NCBI GenBank assembly: GCA_036004405.1 | Contig: DASYRM010000155.1 | Coordinates: forward strand, 1-14,324 | Direction: 5' to 3' | DNA from: DASYRM01 sp036004405 | GTDB taxonomy: Bacteria; Acidobacteriota; Vicinamibacteria; Vicinamibacterales; UBA2999 | DNA length: 14,324 nucleotides | Shown: positions 5,218 through 12,649 of the stretch, in pieces | Numbering within the stretch: position 1 is the stretch's first letter | Layout: every line of letters begins with the position of its first letter | Position numbers and translations under genes: made by a program | Notes under the pieces: generated by a model | The model's input: the letters and a program-made list of their open reading frames with translations, nothing else | Told to the model about the DNA's origin: nothing | The model's database searches: none

Positions 5218-7269
5218 CTAGCGGATGTAAAGCGCGAGTCGCGGAAACGCGAAGCGGCCGGCCACGTCGTCGATGATGTTGACCTGACAGGTGTAGAGGC
5301 CGGGCTGGAGGCCCGACGCGGGGACTTCGAACTGGAAGATGGCGGCGCGGCGATCGGCCGCGTCGAGCCCGCTGCGTTCGACGAGCGGGGTTTCGAACAC
5401 CTTCACGGTGCCGCGGTAGAAGGCCAGGCTGGTCTTGAGGGACGACGTGCCGCCGGCAGCCGACTCCGGCTCGTACACCTCGTAGTAGAAGTACATCTTC
5501 TGCGCGCGATCGACCACGTGCGTCAGGCTCGGCAGGATCTCCACCCCCTCGCGCACGAGCGGGCTCTCGCTGCGCTGGCGCCCCTCGACCGGCCGCAGCT
5601 GCGTGCTCAGCGTGACCGAGCTCACCTTGACGGGCGCGCGCCGCAGGTCCGGCACGAAGACGCCGGTTTCGAACGAGCCCACGGCGCCGCTGGCGTTGTC
5701 GCGCACCACGACCTTTGCCGAGAAGCGTCCGGGCGGCAGCGACAGCCCCGACTGATAAAGCACCTGCTTCGTGCCGCCTTCCGGAGCCAGCTTGAGGGTC
5801 TGGCGGATGCGGCCCACCGGACGGCCCTGCTCATCGCGCACGGCGCCCAGCACGTCCACTTCACCGGCGGCGGTGCTGCGGGCGGCGTCGCCGGGAATGG
5901 CGACCGAAAGCGGCACGTAGTAGCGGTCGGCGGCAAGGCGGAACCAGCCCGCCGACACGAACACCGGGATGTCGGTGGACGAGACCGGCGACGCCAGCTG
6001 TTCCTGCAGCTCGCGTTCGCGATCCTGCCGGCCGGTGTGCGCGAAGTCCCGCTCGGCGTAGTAGCCGTTGCGGTGCTCGACCCGAAGGTCGGCCCGCTTC
6101 ACTTTGACCGTGATGCGCCGGAACCGGCCGTCCCTCACGTCGTTGGTGCTGCTGTAGCCGAGCAGGTAGTAGGCCGAGGTGTCGCGAATGACCTGCGTGA
6201 AGGCCTCGCCGAAGGCGTTGTTGTCGGTGAACGCCTTGCCGCCGGTGTCGGAGGCGAGCGTCTGGAGCGTTTCCTGCGACGCCTGCAGCTGATCGAACTG
6301 TCCCCGCACGCTGCGGCCCGAGAACGCCCCGGAGCCAAACGAGCTGGCGCGCGTTGCGTCGCCGCCGGGCACCACCGCCTGCAGGCCGCGCGTGTCCACG
6401 GGATAGAGCGAGACGTTGGCGCGCACGGCGGCGCTGATGGCGGTGCGCAGCTCCACCTGATTGTCGCTGCCGCTGCGCGCCATGCCGCTGCTGAAGTAGA
6501 GGATCGCCTTCTTCTGCTCGACGGGTGCCAGCGCGTCGGCGAGCGTCTTGATGGCGCGAAGCCGGGCGTCGTTGTTGAAGACGTCGTATTCGGCGCTCCC
6601 GCCAGCGGCGCCGCCGGCCTCGTCGGTGGCGGCGGTCTCGGCGGCGGGGGTCTCGAAGGCCACGCCGTCCACGGCGGTGAAATGGGCGAGCGCCTGCTTC
6701 ACGGCCTGGTGGTCCGCCGTGAAGTCGGTCAGCACGTCGAGCGTCGTGTCGATGGTGGCCACGGCCACCAGATCCGAACCGGTCATCTGGTGGTCCACGT
6801 AGTCCACCGCGGCCTGGCCGGCGCGCTCGAGCTCGTCGGGCTGCACCGAGCTCAGATCGAAGAGGAGCACGACCAGTCGCCGGCCGGCCACGTCCTCGCG
6901 GCGCAGCGGTGGCGCCGGCGTTGCCGCGGCAGCGGTTGCCGGCGCCGCCAGCGCCGCGTCGGTGAGCAGCGCGGGCGGCGGCGCGGCCGCCCGCGCCGTC
7001 GTGGTCACTTCCTCGAAGTCGAAGGAGCGGATCTGTTGCGGCCGGTTGTCCTCGCGCACCTCGAACTCGTCGGCGGTGAGGCCCCGCACGATGGCGCCGC
7101 TGCGATCGCGAACCACGACGTCCACGACGACGACGCTGACGTTCGAGCGGAACGCCGGCGTCGGGGCTGGCGCTGCCGCCTGCTGGGCCGACACGGGCAC
7201 GGACAGCACGTAGGCGGAGAAGGCAGAGAGGGCGGAGAGGGCAGAGAGGATGGCGGCGAGACGGCGCAT
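5218..7269 (-). CDS. Secreted VWFA-related acidobacterial protein
   Basis: A 683-residue protein. The signal peptide (1-28, cut after VSA before Q29) has its hydrophobic core built from repeated LSA/FSA triplets. An N-terminal strand block VSVVVVDVVVRDRSGAIVRG followed by LTADEFEVRED (about 44-74), a VWA-like core beginning RLVVLLFDLSSVQ (131-143), and a closing block TSAYYLLGYSSTNDVRDGRFRRITVKV ending GYYAE all match the acidobacterial VWFA-related family. The metal-site motif DxSxS is incomplete (D138, S140, then V142), so classic metal-dependent adhesion may not apply. The C-terminal 240 residues look beta-rich. Its ATG shares one base with the stop of the upstream receptor-like gene (TGATG), implying coupling. 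The exact role is unknown; an envelope or secreted partner of the receptor is plausible. Confidence 0.88.
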   Translation of the reverse strand: MRRLAAILSALSALSAFSAYVLSVPVSAQQAAAPAPTPAFRSNVSVVVVDVVVRDRSGAIVRGLTADEFEVREDNRPQQIRSFDFEEVTTTARAAAPPPALLTDAALAAPATAAAATPAPPLRREDVAGRRLVVLLFDLSSVQPDELERAGQAAVDYVDHQMTGSDLVAVATIDTTLDVLTDFTADHQAVKQALAHFTAVDGVAFETPAAETAATDEAGGAAGGSAEYDVFNNDARLRAIKTLADALAPVEQKKAILYFSSGMARSGSDNQVELRTAISAAVRANVSLYPVDTRGLQAVVPGGDATRASSFGSGAFSGRSVRGQFDQLQASQETLQTLASDTGGKAFTDNNAFGEAFTQVIRDTSAYYLLGYSSTNDVRDGRFRRITVKVKRADLRVEHRNGYYAERDFAHTGRQDRERELQEQLASPVSSTDIPVFVSAGWFRLAADRYYVPLSVAIPGDAARSTAAGEVDVLGAVRDEQGRPVGRIRQTLKLAPEGGTKQVLYQSGLSLPPGRFSAKVVVRDNASGAVGSFETGVFVPDLRRAPVKVSSVTLSTQLRPVEGRQRSESPLVREGVEILPSLTHVVDRAQKMYFYYEVYEPESAAGGTSSLKTSLAFYRGTVKVFETPLVERSGLDAADRRAAIFQFEVPASGLQPGLYTCQVNIIDDVAGRFAFPRLALYIR
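7213..7248 (-). repeat. Nonanucleotide tandem repeat, locus 3 (4 units), inside a signal peptide
   Basis: Plus-strand units are GGCGGAGAA, GGCAGAGAG, GGCGGAGAG and GGCAGAGAG. On the coding (minus) strand they read as CTC-TCT-GCC type codons, giving Leu-Ser-Ala three times then Phe-Ser-Ala, residues 9-20 of the VWA protein. Bases 7213-7243 are the exact reverse complement of 298-328. The unit length is a multiple of three, so copy-number change would keep the frame. Confidence 0.85.
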
Positions 7270-10200
7270 CAGAACCGGTACCTCGCGTTGAACTGCAGCG
7301 TCCGCATCGGCCGGATCAAGATCACCTGGCCGAAGGTGGGCGAGTTGACCGCGGTGTCGATGGCGCCGAACCGCACGCTGTTGAACAGGTTGGTGGCTTC
7401 GACGCGCAGGGACAAGACCTGCGTGCCGGTGAGGCGGACGTCGCGGCCCAGCGACGCGTTGAGCTGTGTCTCGCCGGGACCGATGATGGTGTTGCGCCCC
7501 GCGTTGCCAAACGTCCCGGGCGCGGGAACGACGAATGCGCTCGTGTTGAAGAATCGCAGCAGCGTCGGCGAGTCCAGGGCGACGGGGGCGCCGACGTAGT
7601 CGGCCCGCAGCGTGCCGTTGGTGCCGCGGGCGACGTCCGACGCCGCCGCCAGGACGCGGGCGGTGAAGGGCGTGCCCGATTGCGCCGTGAACGACGTCGA
7701 AAGCGACCAGCCGGAGAGGAGGGCGGCCCACGGCCCGCCGTCGTGCAGCCACTGGCGGTTGGCGCCGAACGGCAGCTCGAAGGAGAGATTCGAGTCGAAC
7801 TGGTGTCGGCGATCGAAGCTCGAGAGCCCGCGCTCGGCCTCGAGATCCTGGTCGTTCTGCGCGACGACCTGGCCGCCGCCGCCAATCGACGAGGCGTTGT
7901 CGATCGATTTGGCGAGGGTATAGCTGGCCGTGCCCGCCAGCCCGCGCGTCTGGTTCTTCCGGACGCGCACGGTCATGGCGTGAAGCGTCGACTCACCTTC
8001 GGAGCTCTGCCACAGGAACGGCTGCACGCCTGGAATGCGCAGCCCGTCGGGGCCGCGATTGGGGGCGCGCACGATGTCGAGGTGACTGCCTTTGGTGCCG
8101 GTGTAGCCGCCGCCCACCTGCCAACCGCGCCCGAGCGTGCGGTTGAGGTCGACGTTCCACGTCTGCAGCGCGCCGAGCTGGTAGTCCTTGTCCACGCCGT
8201 AGTTGTTGGTCGTCGCGGACGTCGTGGCCGTGAGCGCCGACTCGATGTCCAGCGGCCCGGCCGCGGTTCCCAGAATCGTGTTGGCGGTCGCAAACGGCGG
8301 CTGCGCGACGAGCTGTCGCGCAATCGAGGCGTAGGAGCCGTTGTTGAAGCTGATGCTGTATCCGGTGCGAACGATCGTGCGGGGGTTGACGCGCCAGGCG
8401 AGGCCCACGCGCGGCGCCACGTTGTTGACGTCTGCGTTGACGAGCGCGTCGGGGAAGCCGCCGGTGTACAGACCAGCGGCGCCGGAGACGACGGCTGCCG
8501 CCGCGGTGAACCCCGGCGCCACGTCGAGGTTGGCCATGTGGCCGCTCGCCTCGGTGTAGGGGCGCTGCACTTCGTATCGCACGCCGAGGTTGAACGTCAG
8601 GTTCGATCGGGCCCGCCAGTCGTCCTGCGCGAAGAGGTTGAAGCCGAGACCGCGCAGCGTGACGTCGCCGGGGCCGAACCCGACCGATGCCTGCTGCGGC
8701 ATGCCGAGCAGGAAGTCCGCGAAGTCGAGGCCGCTGCCGCGTGCGACCACACCGCCGGCGCCGGTGTAGAGCCCGGTGAAGACGAACGCGCCGCGCGCGT
8801 CGGACACTGTGCGCCCATCCGAGATGTCGCGGCGGGCGCCGCCGCCAAGCCGCAGCGTGTGGCGCTGCCACGGGTGGGTGAACGTGTAGTCGGCGCCGAG
8901 GCGGGTGTCGGCGCGGCGCGTCGGGGTCAGGTCGCGCAGCCCCGAAAGGCCGGCGAACGACAGCGACGGCAGCCCCCAGTCGAACGGATCCTGCGAGATG
9001 CCGGTGATGCCGGCCGCGCCGGCCGCGTTCAGCAGCCCGGAGAACTGCGTGCGCGACGTGGAGTGCGAGTGCGTGGCCGTGACGCGCACGTTGTGGATGG
9101 TTCGCCCGCGCAGCACGTTGAGCTGAATGGGCGCCGAGAACGAAGCGGTCTCATTGGCGCCGCCGAGCAGCGGGAAGACGTTGACGGCATCGGAGTCGCT
9201 GCGCTGGTACTGCACCTGCGCGTTCAGCACCACGGCGTTGCCGCGGCCGAAGCCGCCGCGGCCTCCGCGCCCACCGCCGCCCCCGAATCCGCTACGGGCG
9301 CCCTGGCCGCCCTGGCCGCGCTGCGGCGTTGCGGTGAAGTTGTGCGTGATCCGCAGGCTGATGCCGTCGGTCGTGGTGGCCGACGTCGCTGTGCGGCGGA
9401 AGTTCTGCGACGCCCCCGGCAGGTTGGGCAGCGGAATGTAGGCGAGCAGCGCGCGCGCCGCCGGATCGATCCGCTCGGCCGGAATGACGGCGTTGGCGAA
9501 CGGCTGGCCCGTGGCCGGGTCGATCGGCGTCGAGAGGCCCGAAAAGTCGCCGGCCCGCATCGCCGCGGTGGGCACGGTGGCGTACTGATCGACGAACGAG
9601 TCGGAGCGCCCGCCGTTGTAGTTCACGAAGTAGGTGGTGCGGGCGCCGTCGTACACGCCCGGAATCCGCAGCGGTCCGCCGACGCTGCCGCCGAACTGCT
9701 GGCGCATGTAGTCGGGCGTCGTCTGCGGTCCCCGCAGCGCGTAGGGTGCGGCGTCGAGCGCCGAGCCGCCGAAGGTATACGTCGTCGATCCCTGCACGCG
9801 GTTGCCGCGGCCGCGCCCCAGGAATCCGCCGCCGCCGCGGCCACCGGGTCCGCCGAACCCACCCTGGCCGCCGCCGAACGCGAAGCCGCCGCCAGGACCG
9901 CCGGGGCCCGCGCCGCCGCCACCGGGTCCACCCGGCGCGAAGCCGGCGCCGCCAGCCACGCCCACCGGCGCCTCGCCGCCCGGCAGCCCGAAGTCGCCGC
10001 GGCCGAGGGCGTCGAGGCGATCGCGCAGCTGCCCGCGATCGAGATTGACCGCCGAGCCGCTGACAGCGACCACGTCCGTTGCGGCGTTGGTCGAGAATCC
10101 GGGAGGCAGCAGGCGGGTCGCCGGATCGCCTTCCTCGATGTCGCCCGATCCCGGGGCCGCGCCTGCGGACTCGGCCTGCAGCACCTGCAGCGCCGCGAAG

Positions 10201-10685
10201 CGCTGCTCGGCGTCGCCCTGCGCGCCAGCCTGTCCGCGTCCACCCAGACGGGGCGGCCGTCGTGTGAGCCCGGGCGCCTCGATGATCGGTCCGGCCGGTG
10301 CCGTTGCGGCGCTGCGCGAGGCCAGCGTGAGACGGATGTCGAGCGTGGCGCCGCATGCGCCGGAGCCGGCGTCGATCGTCACGCTACCCTGATGCGGGGC
10401 AAAGGCGGCCATCTGCGCCGACACGCCGTACTCTCCCGGCGACACCCGTACGCGGTACATACCGTTCTCGTCAGTGGACGACGCGGCCGCCACCGCCCCC
10501 GATTGCGACAGCACGATCGACACCCCGGGCAGCGGCGTGGTGCCGCTCGTGACGGTGCCGGTGAGAGTACAGGGCGGCGCCGCTGGCCGTTGCTGCGCCG
10601 CCACGAACGTCCCCGCCCCCACGAGGGCGAGGAGCACCGTGCCTCCTGCCTGTCTCACCAGTCTCACGCGTTCTGCCTGACCCAT
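7269..10685 (-). CDS. TonB-receptor-like outer-membrane protein with carboxypeptidase regulatory-like domain
   Basis: A 1138-residue precursor. Residues 1-30 form a signal peptide (Arg-rich start, VAA before Q31). Residues about 38-122 form a carboxypeptidase regulatory-like beta-sandwich (CTLTGTVTSGTTPLPGVSIVL to CGATLDIRLTL), with cysteines 39 and 111 that could bridge. Instead of a clear TonB plug there is a linker and a Gly/Pro-rich tract (about 235-304), then LDAAPYALRG, QQFGGSVGGPLRIPG and a long beta-barrel ending QFNARYRF with a terminal Phe. A second Gly/Arg-rich insert lies at about 455-487. No TonB box is evident. Relatives are abundant in Acidobacteriota and annotated as TonB-dependent or carboxypeptidase-regulatory proteins; the substrate is unknown. 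The start at 10685 has GAAGGA only 3 bases upstream, which is short but is the best option with a good signal peptide. Confidence 0.86.
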   Translation of the reverse strand: MGQAERVRLVRQAGGTVLLALVGAGTFVAAQQRPAAPPCTLTGTVTSGTTPLPGVSIVLSQSGAVAAASSTDENGMYRVRVSPGEYGVSAQMAAFAPHQGSVTIDAGSGACGATLDIRLTLASRSAATAPAGPIIEAPGLTRRPPRLGGRGQAGAQGDAEQRFAALQVLQAESAGAAPGSGDIEEGDPATRLLPPGFSTNAATDVVAVSGSAVNLDRGQLRDRLDALGRGDFGLPGGEAPVGVAGGAGFAPGGPGGGGAGPGGPGGGFAFGGGQGGFGGPGGRGGGGFLGRGRGNRVQGSTTYTFGGSALDAAPYALRGPQTTPDYMRQQFGGSVGGPLRIPGVYDGARTTYFVNYNGGRSDSFVDQYATVPTAAMRAGDFSGLSTPIDPATGQPFANAVIPAERIDPAARALLAYIPLPNLPGASQNFRRTATSATTTDGISLRITHNFTATPQRGQGGQGARSGFGGGGGRGGRGGFGRGNAVVLNAQVQYQRSDSDAVNVFPLLGGANETASFSAPIQLNVLRGRTIHNVRVTATHSHSTSRTQFSGLLNAAGAAGITGISQDPFDWGLPSLSFAGLSGLRDLTPTRRADTRLGADYTFTHPWQRHTLRLGGGARRDISDGRTVSDARGAFVFTGLYTGAGGVVARGSGLDFADFLLGMPQQASVGFGPGDVTLRGLGFNLFAQDDWRARSNLTFNLGVRYEVQRPYTEASGHMANLDVAPGFTAAAAVVSGAAGLYTGGFPDALVNADVNNVAPRVGLAWRVNPRTIVRTGYSISFNNGSYASIARQLVAQPPFATANTILGTAAGPLDIESALTATTSATTNNYGVDKDYQLGALQTWNVDLNRTLGRGWQVGGGYTGTKGSHLDIVRAPNRGPDGLRIPGVQPFLWQSSEGESTLHAMTVRVRKNQTRGLAGTASYTLAKSIDNASSIGGGGQVVAQNDQDLEAERGLSSFDRRHQFDSNLSFELPFGANRQWLHDGGPWAALLSGWSLSTSFTAQSGTPFTARVLAAASDVARGTNGTLRADYVGAPVALDSPTLLRFFNTSAFVVPAPGTFGNAGRNTIIGPGETQLNASLGRDVRLTGTQVLSLRVEATNLFNSVRFGAIDTAVNSPTFGQVILIRPMRTLQFNARYRF

Positions 10686-10742
10686 CCGTCCTTCAAGAAT
10701 CGCACCGATTCAATGGACGAGATGAGAAACCTGCCGGTTGAT

Positions 10743-10768
10743 TGTTAAAGCCGTGTTGGGGTTGTTAA
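10743..10768. promoter_or_regulatory. Direct TGTTAA repeats between divergent genes
   Basis: TTGTTAAAGCCG (10742-10753) and TTGTTAAGGCGA (10762-10773) are near-identical copies 20 bases apart, with a related TGTTGG (10754-10759) between them. Read on the minus strand they are TTAACA elements. They occupy the 98-base divergent promoter region of the receptor-like gene and the first PPK2 gene, 15-40 bases before the PPK2 start. Spacing of about two helical turns suits a dimeric regulator such as a PhoB-type protein. The repeats are plain; the regulator is inferred. Confidence 0.45.
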
Positions 10769-10783
10769 GGCGATGATGACCAG

Positions 10784-11680
10784 GTGCCGAAAACCATCGT
10801 CGCAAAACGGTTCCGGGCCAAGCAGGGCCGCAAAATCGACCTCGCCGACTGGCCGACCCGGGTCGCATCTTTTTACAAATCGAAAGACGACTACCGGCGC
10901 CTGCTCGACGCGCATGTCCGGCGGCTGAGCGAGCGCCAGACGCTGCTCTACGCGCACGACCGCTACTCGCTCCTGCTCATCTTTCAGGCGATGGACGCCG
11001 CGGGCAAGGATGGCGTGATCAAACACGTGATGTCGGGCGTCAACCCGCAGGGTTGCCAGGTGTACAGCTTCAAGCACCCGAGCAGCGAGGATCTCGATCA
11101 CGACTTCCTGTGGCGGACGACCCGCAGCCTGCCCGAACGCGGCCGCATCGGCATCTTCAACCGCTCCTACTACGAAGAAGTGCTGATCGTCCGCGTGCAC
11201 GACGAGATCCTGCGCGCGCAGCGCCTGCCCGAAGAGGCCTTCGACGACGGCGGCATCTGGAAGGGCCGCTACCGCTCGATCGTGGATTCCGAAGATCACC
11301 TGTTTCGCAACGGGACCCGGGTGCTGAAGTTCTTCCTGCACATCTCGAAGGGAGAGCAGCGCGATCGCTTGCTGGCCCGGCTGGACGACCCCGAGAAGAC
11401 CTGGAAGTTCAGCGCCGCCGACCTCAACGAGCGTGACCGGTGGGACGCGTATATGAAGGCCTACGGAGAGTGCCTCGAAGTGACGTCGACGAAGCGGTCA
11501 CCGTGGTATGTCGTGCCGGCCGACGACAAGCCGAACGCGCGCCTCATCGTCTCGCAGGTGATTGTCGAGACCCTTGACGCCCTGGAGATGAAATTCCCGC
11601 CGATCGGCGCCTCGGAACTGCGAGAGCTGGCGGCCGCGCGCCGCAGGCTGGCTCGCGAGAAAGGCGCGCCCCGTGGCTGA
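10784..11680 (+). CDS. ppk2: Polyphosphate:nucleotide phosphotransferase, PPK2 class III-like
   Basis: A 298-residue cytoplasmic enzyme of the P-loop PPK2 family, which uses polyphosphate to phosphorylate nucleotides. Visible motifs: Walker A FQAMDAAGKDGVIKHVMSGVNPQG (67-90), the lid/partner block FKHPSSEDLDHDFLWR (96-111), Walker B-like IGIFNRSYYEEVLIVRVH (122-139), and the C-terminal ADDKPNARLIVSQVI. The AMDAAGKDG form, the HVMSGVNPQG stretch and FNRSYYE are typical of the class III group, whose characterised members act on both AMP and ADP. The actual substrate range is not readable here. The GTG start at 10784 is used because upstream ATGs at 10773 and 10776 are in another frame; AAGG 13 bases upstream is a weak binding site. 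It is followed after 46 bases by a second, distantly related PPK2. Confidence 0.93.
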   Translation: MPKTIVAKRFRAKQGRKIDLADWPTRVASFYKSKDDYRRLLDAHVRRLSERQTLLYAHDRYSLLLIFQAMDAAGKDGVIKHVMSGVNPQGCQVYSFKHPSSEDLDHDFLWRTTRSLPERGRIGIFNRSYYEEVLIVRVHDEILRAQRLPEEAFDDGGIWKGRYRSIVDSEDHLFRNGTRVLKFFLHISKGEQRDRLLARLDDPEKTWKFSAADLNERDRWDAYMKAYGECLEVTSTKRSPWYVVPADDKPNARLIVSQVIVETLDALEMKFPPIGASELRELAAARRRLAREKGAPRG

Positions 11681-11694
11681 GTCACGCTCTCAGC
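11676..11694 (+). promoter_or_regulatory. Small hairpin between the two PPK2 genes
   Basis: GCTGAG and CTCAGC form a 6-base-pair stem with a 7-base loop, spanning the stop of the first PPK2 gene. There is no following U-run, so at most it is a weak attenuator or an RNA-processing site. CATAAT at 11698-11703 just after it resembles a -10 element and could give the second gene its own promoter, but no good -35 was found. Confidence 0.3.
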
Positions 11695-11710
11695 ACGCAT
11701 AATCTCGATC

Positions 11711-11716
11711 AGGGAG
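11711..11716 (+). promoter_or_regulatory. Ribosome binding site of the second PPK2 gene
   Basis: AGGGAG, 10 bases before ATG 11727. It supports this start rather than a later Met in the acidic N-terminal extension. Confidence 0.65.
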
Positions 11717-11726
11717 AGTTCAGCTG

Positions 11727-12644
11727 ATGTCGGACGACGGCGTGCGGGACGAGCTCATCGCAAACCATCCGGATACGGACGGGGACATCCTCGACGAAGA
11801 GCTCGAGATGGAGGTGGACGACGAGCGCATGGCGGATGGGCCCGCGGGGCGCGCCGCCGAAGTGTCGACCGACGTCGACCGGCGTCGCTACTTCGAAGAG
11901 CTGTTCCGTCTCCAAGGCGAGCTGGTCAAGCTGCAGGACTGGGTGGTCGACCACAAGCTGAAGGTGGTCGTCATCTTCGAGGGGCGCGACGCGGCCGGCA
12001 AGGGCGGCGCCATCAAGCGCATCACCCAGCGGCTCAACCCCCGCGTCTGCCGGGTGGCGGCGTTGCAGGCGCCGGACGTGCGCGAGCGCACCCAGTGGTA
12101 CTTCCAGCGCTACGTCTCACACCTGCCGGCCGGCGGCGAAATCGTGCTGTTCGACCGCAGCTGGTACAACCGCGCCGGCGTCGAGAAGGTGATGGGCTTC
12201 TGCACGGACGAGGAATATGAGGAGTTCTTCCGCTCGGTGCCCGAGTTCGAGAAGATGCTGGTGCGCTCCGGCATCATGCTGGTCAAGTACTGGTTCTCGA
12301 TCAGCGATGAGGAGCAGCACCGGCGGTTCCAGATGCGCATCCGCGACCCGCTGAAGCAGTGGAAGTTGAGTCCGATGGATCTCGAGTCGCGCCGCCGCTG
12401 GGAGCTCTACACCAAGGCGAAGGAAGTGATGATCGCGCGCACGAACATTCCCGAGGCGCGCTGGTGGATCGTCGAGGCCGACGACAAGAAGCGGGCCCGG
12501 CTGAATTGCATTCACCATTTCTTGAGCCAGATTCCGTACGGCGAGATCGACGCCGAGCCGGTGTCGCTGCCGAAGCGCATTCACCACCCGGACTACCAGC
12601 GCCGCGAGCTGCCGGACGAGATGTTCGTGCCCGATGTGTACTGA
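11727..12644 (+). CDS. ppk2: Polyphosphate kinase 2, class I-like
   Basis: A 305-residue PPK2. Residues 1-40 are a strongly acidic extension (DEELEMEVDDE) of the sort that is variable in the family. The catalytic core has Walker A FEGRDAAGKGGAIKRIT (84-100), a polyphosphate-site block LNPRVCRVAALQAPDVRERTQWYFQRY (about 103-129), Walker B LFDRSWYNRAGVE (141-153) and the lid-region sequence RIRDPLKQWKLSPMDLESRRRW. This is the class I pattern, whose members interconvert polyphosphate and nucleoside diphosphates/triphosphates. It is clearly not a recent copy of the preceding PPK2: motifs align but the sequences diverge throughout. Probably co-transcribed with it. Its stop is 5 bases from the stop of the converging permease gene. 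Confidence 0.95.
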   Translation: MSDDGVRDELIANHPDTDGDILDEELEMEVDDERMADGPAGRAAEVSTDVDRRRYFEELFRLQGELVKLQDWVVDHKLKVVVIFEGRDAAGKGGAIKRITQRLNPRVCRVAALQAPDVRERTQWYFQRYVSHLPAGGEIVLFDRSWYNRAGVEKVMGFCTDEEYEEFFRSVPEFEKMLVRSGIMLVKYWFSISDEEQHRRFQMRIRDPLKQWKLSPMDLESRRRWELYTKAKEVMIARTNIPEARWWIVEADDKKRARLNCIHHFLSQIPYGEIDAEPVSLPKRIHHPDYQRRELPDEMFVPDVY

Positions 12645-12649
12645 GCGGG

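Noticed and set aside
7680..10748. A plus-strand open frame of more than 1000 codons antisense to the receptor-like gene.
   Set aside because: It is a GC-driven shadow: arginine-, alanine- and glycine-rich with no domain, no binding site, and mirrors the codon periodicity of the real gene. The same applies to long plus-strand frames opposite the VWA, porin, pst and permease genes.
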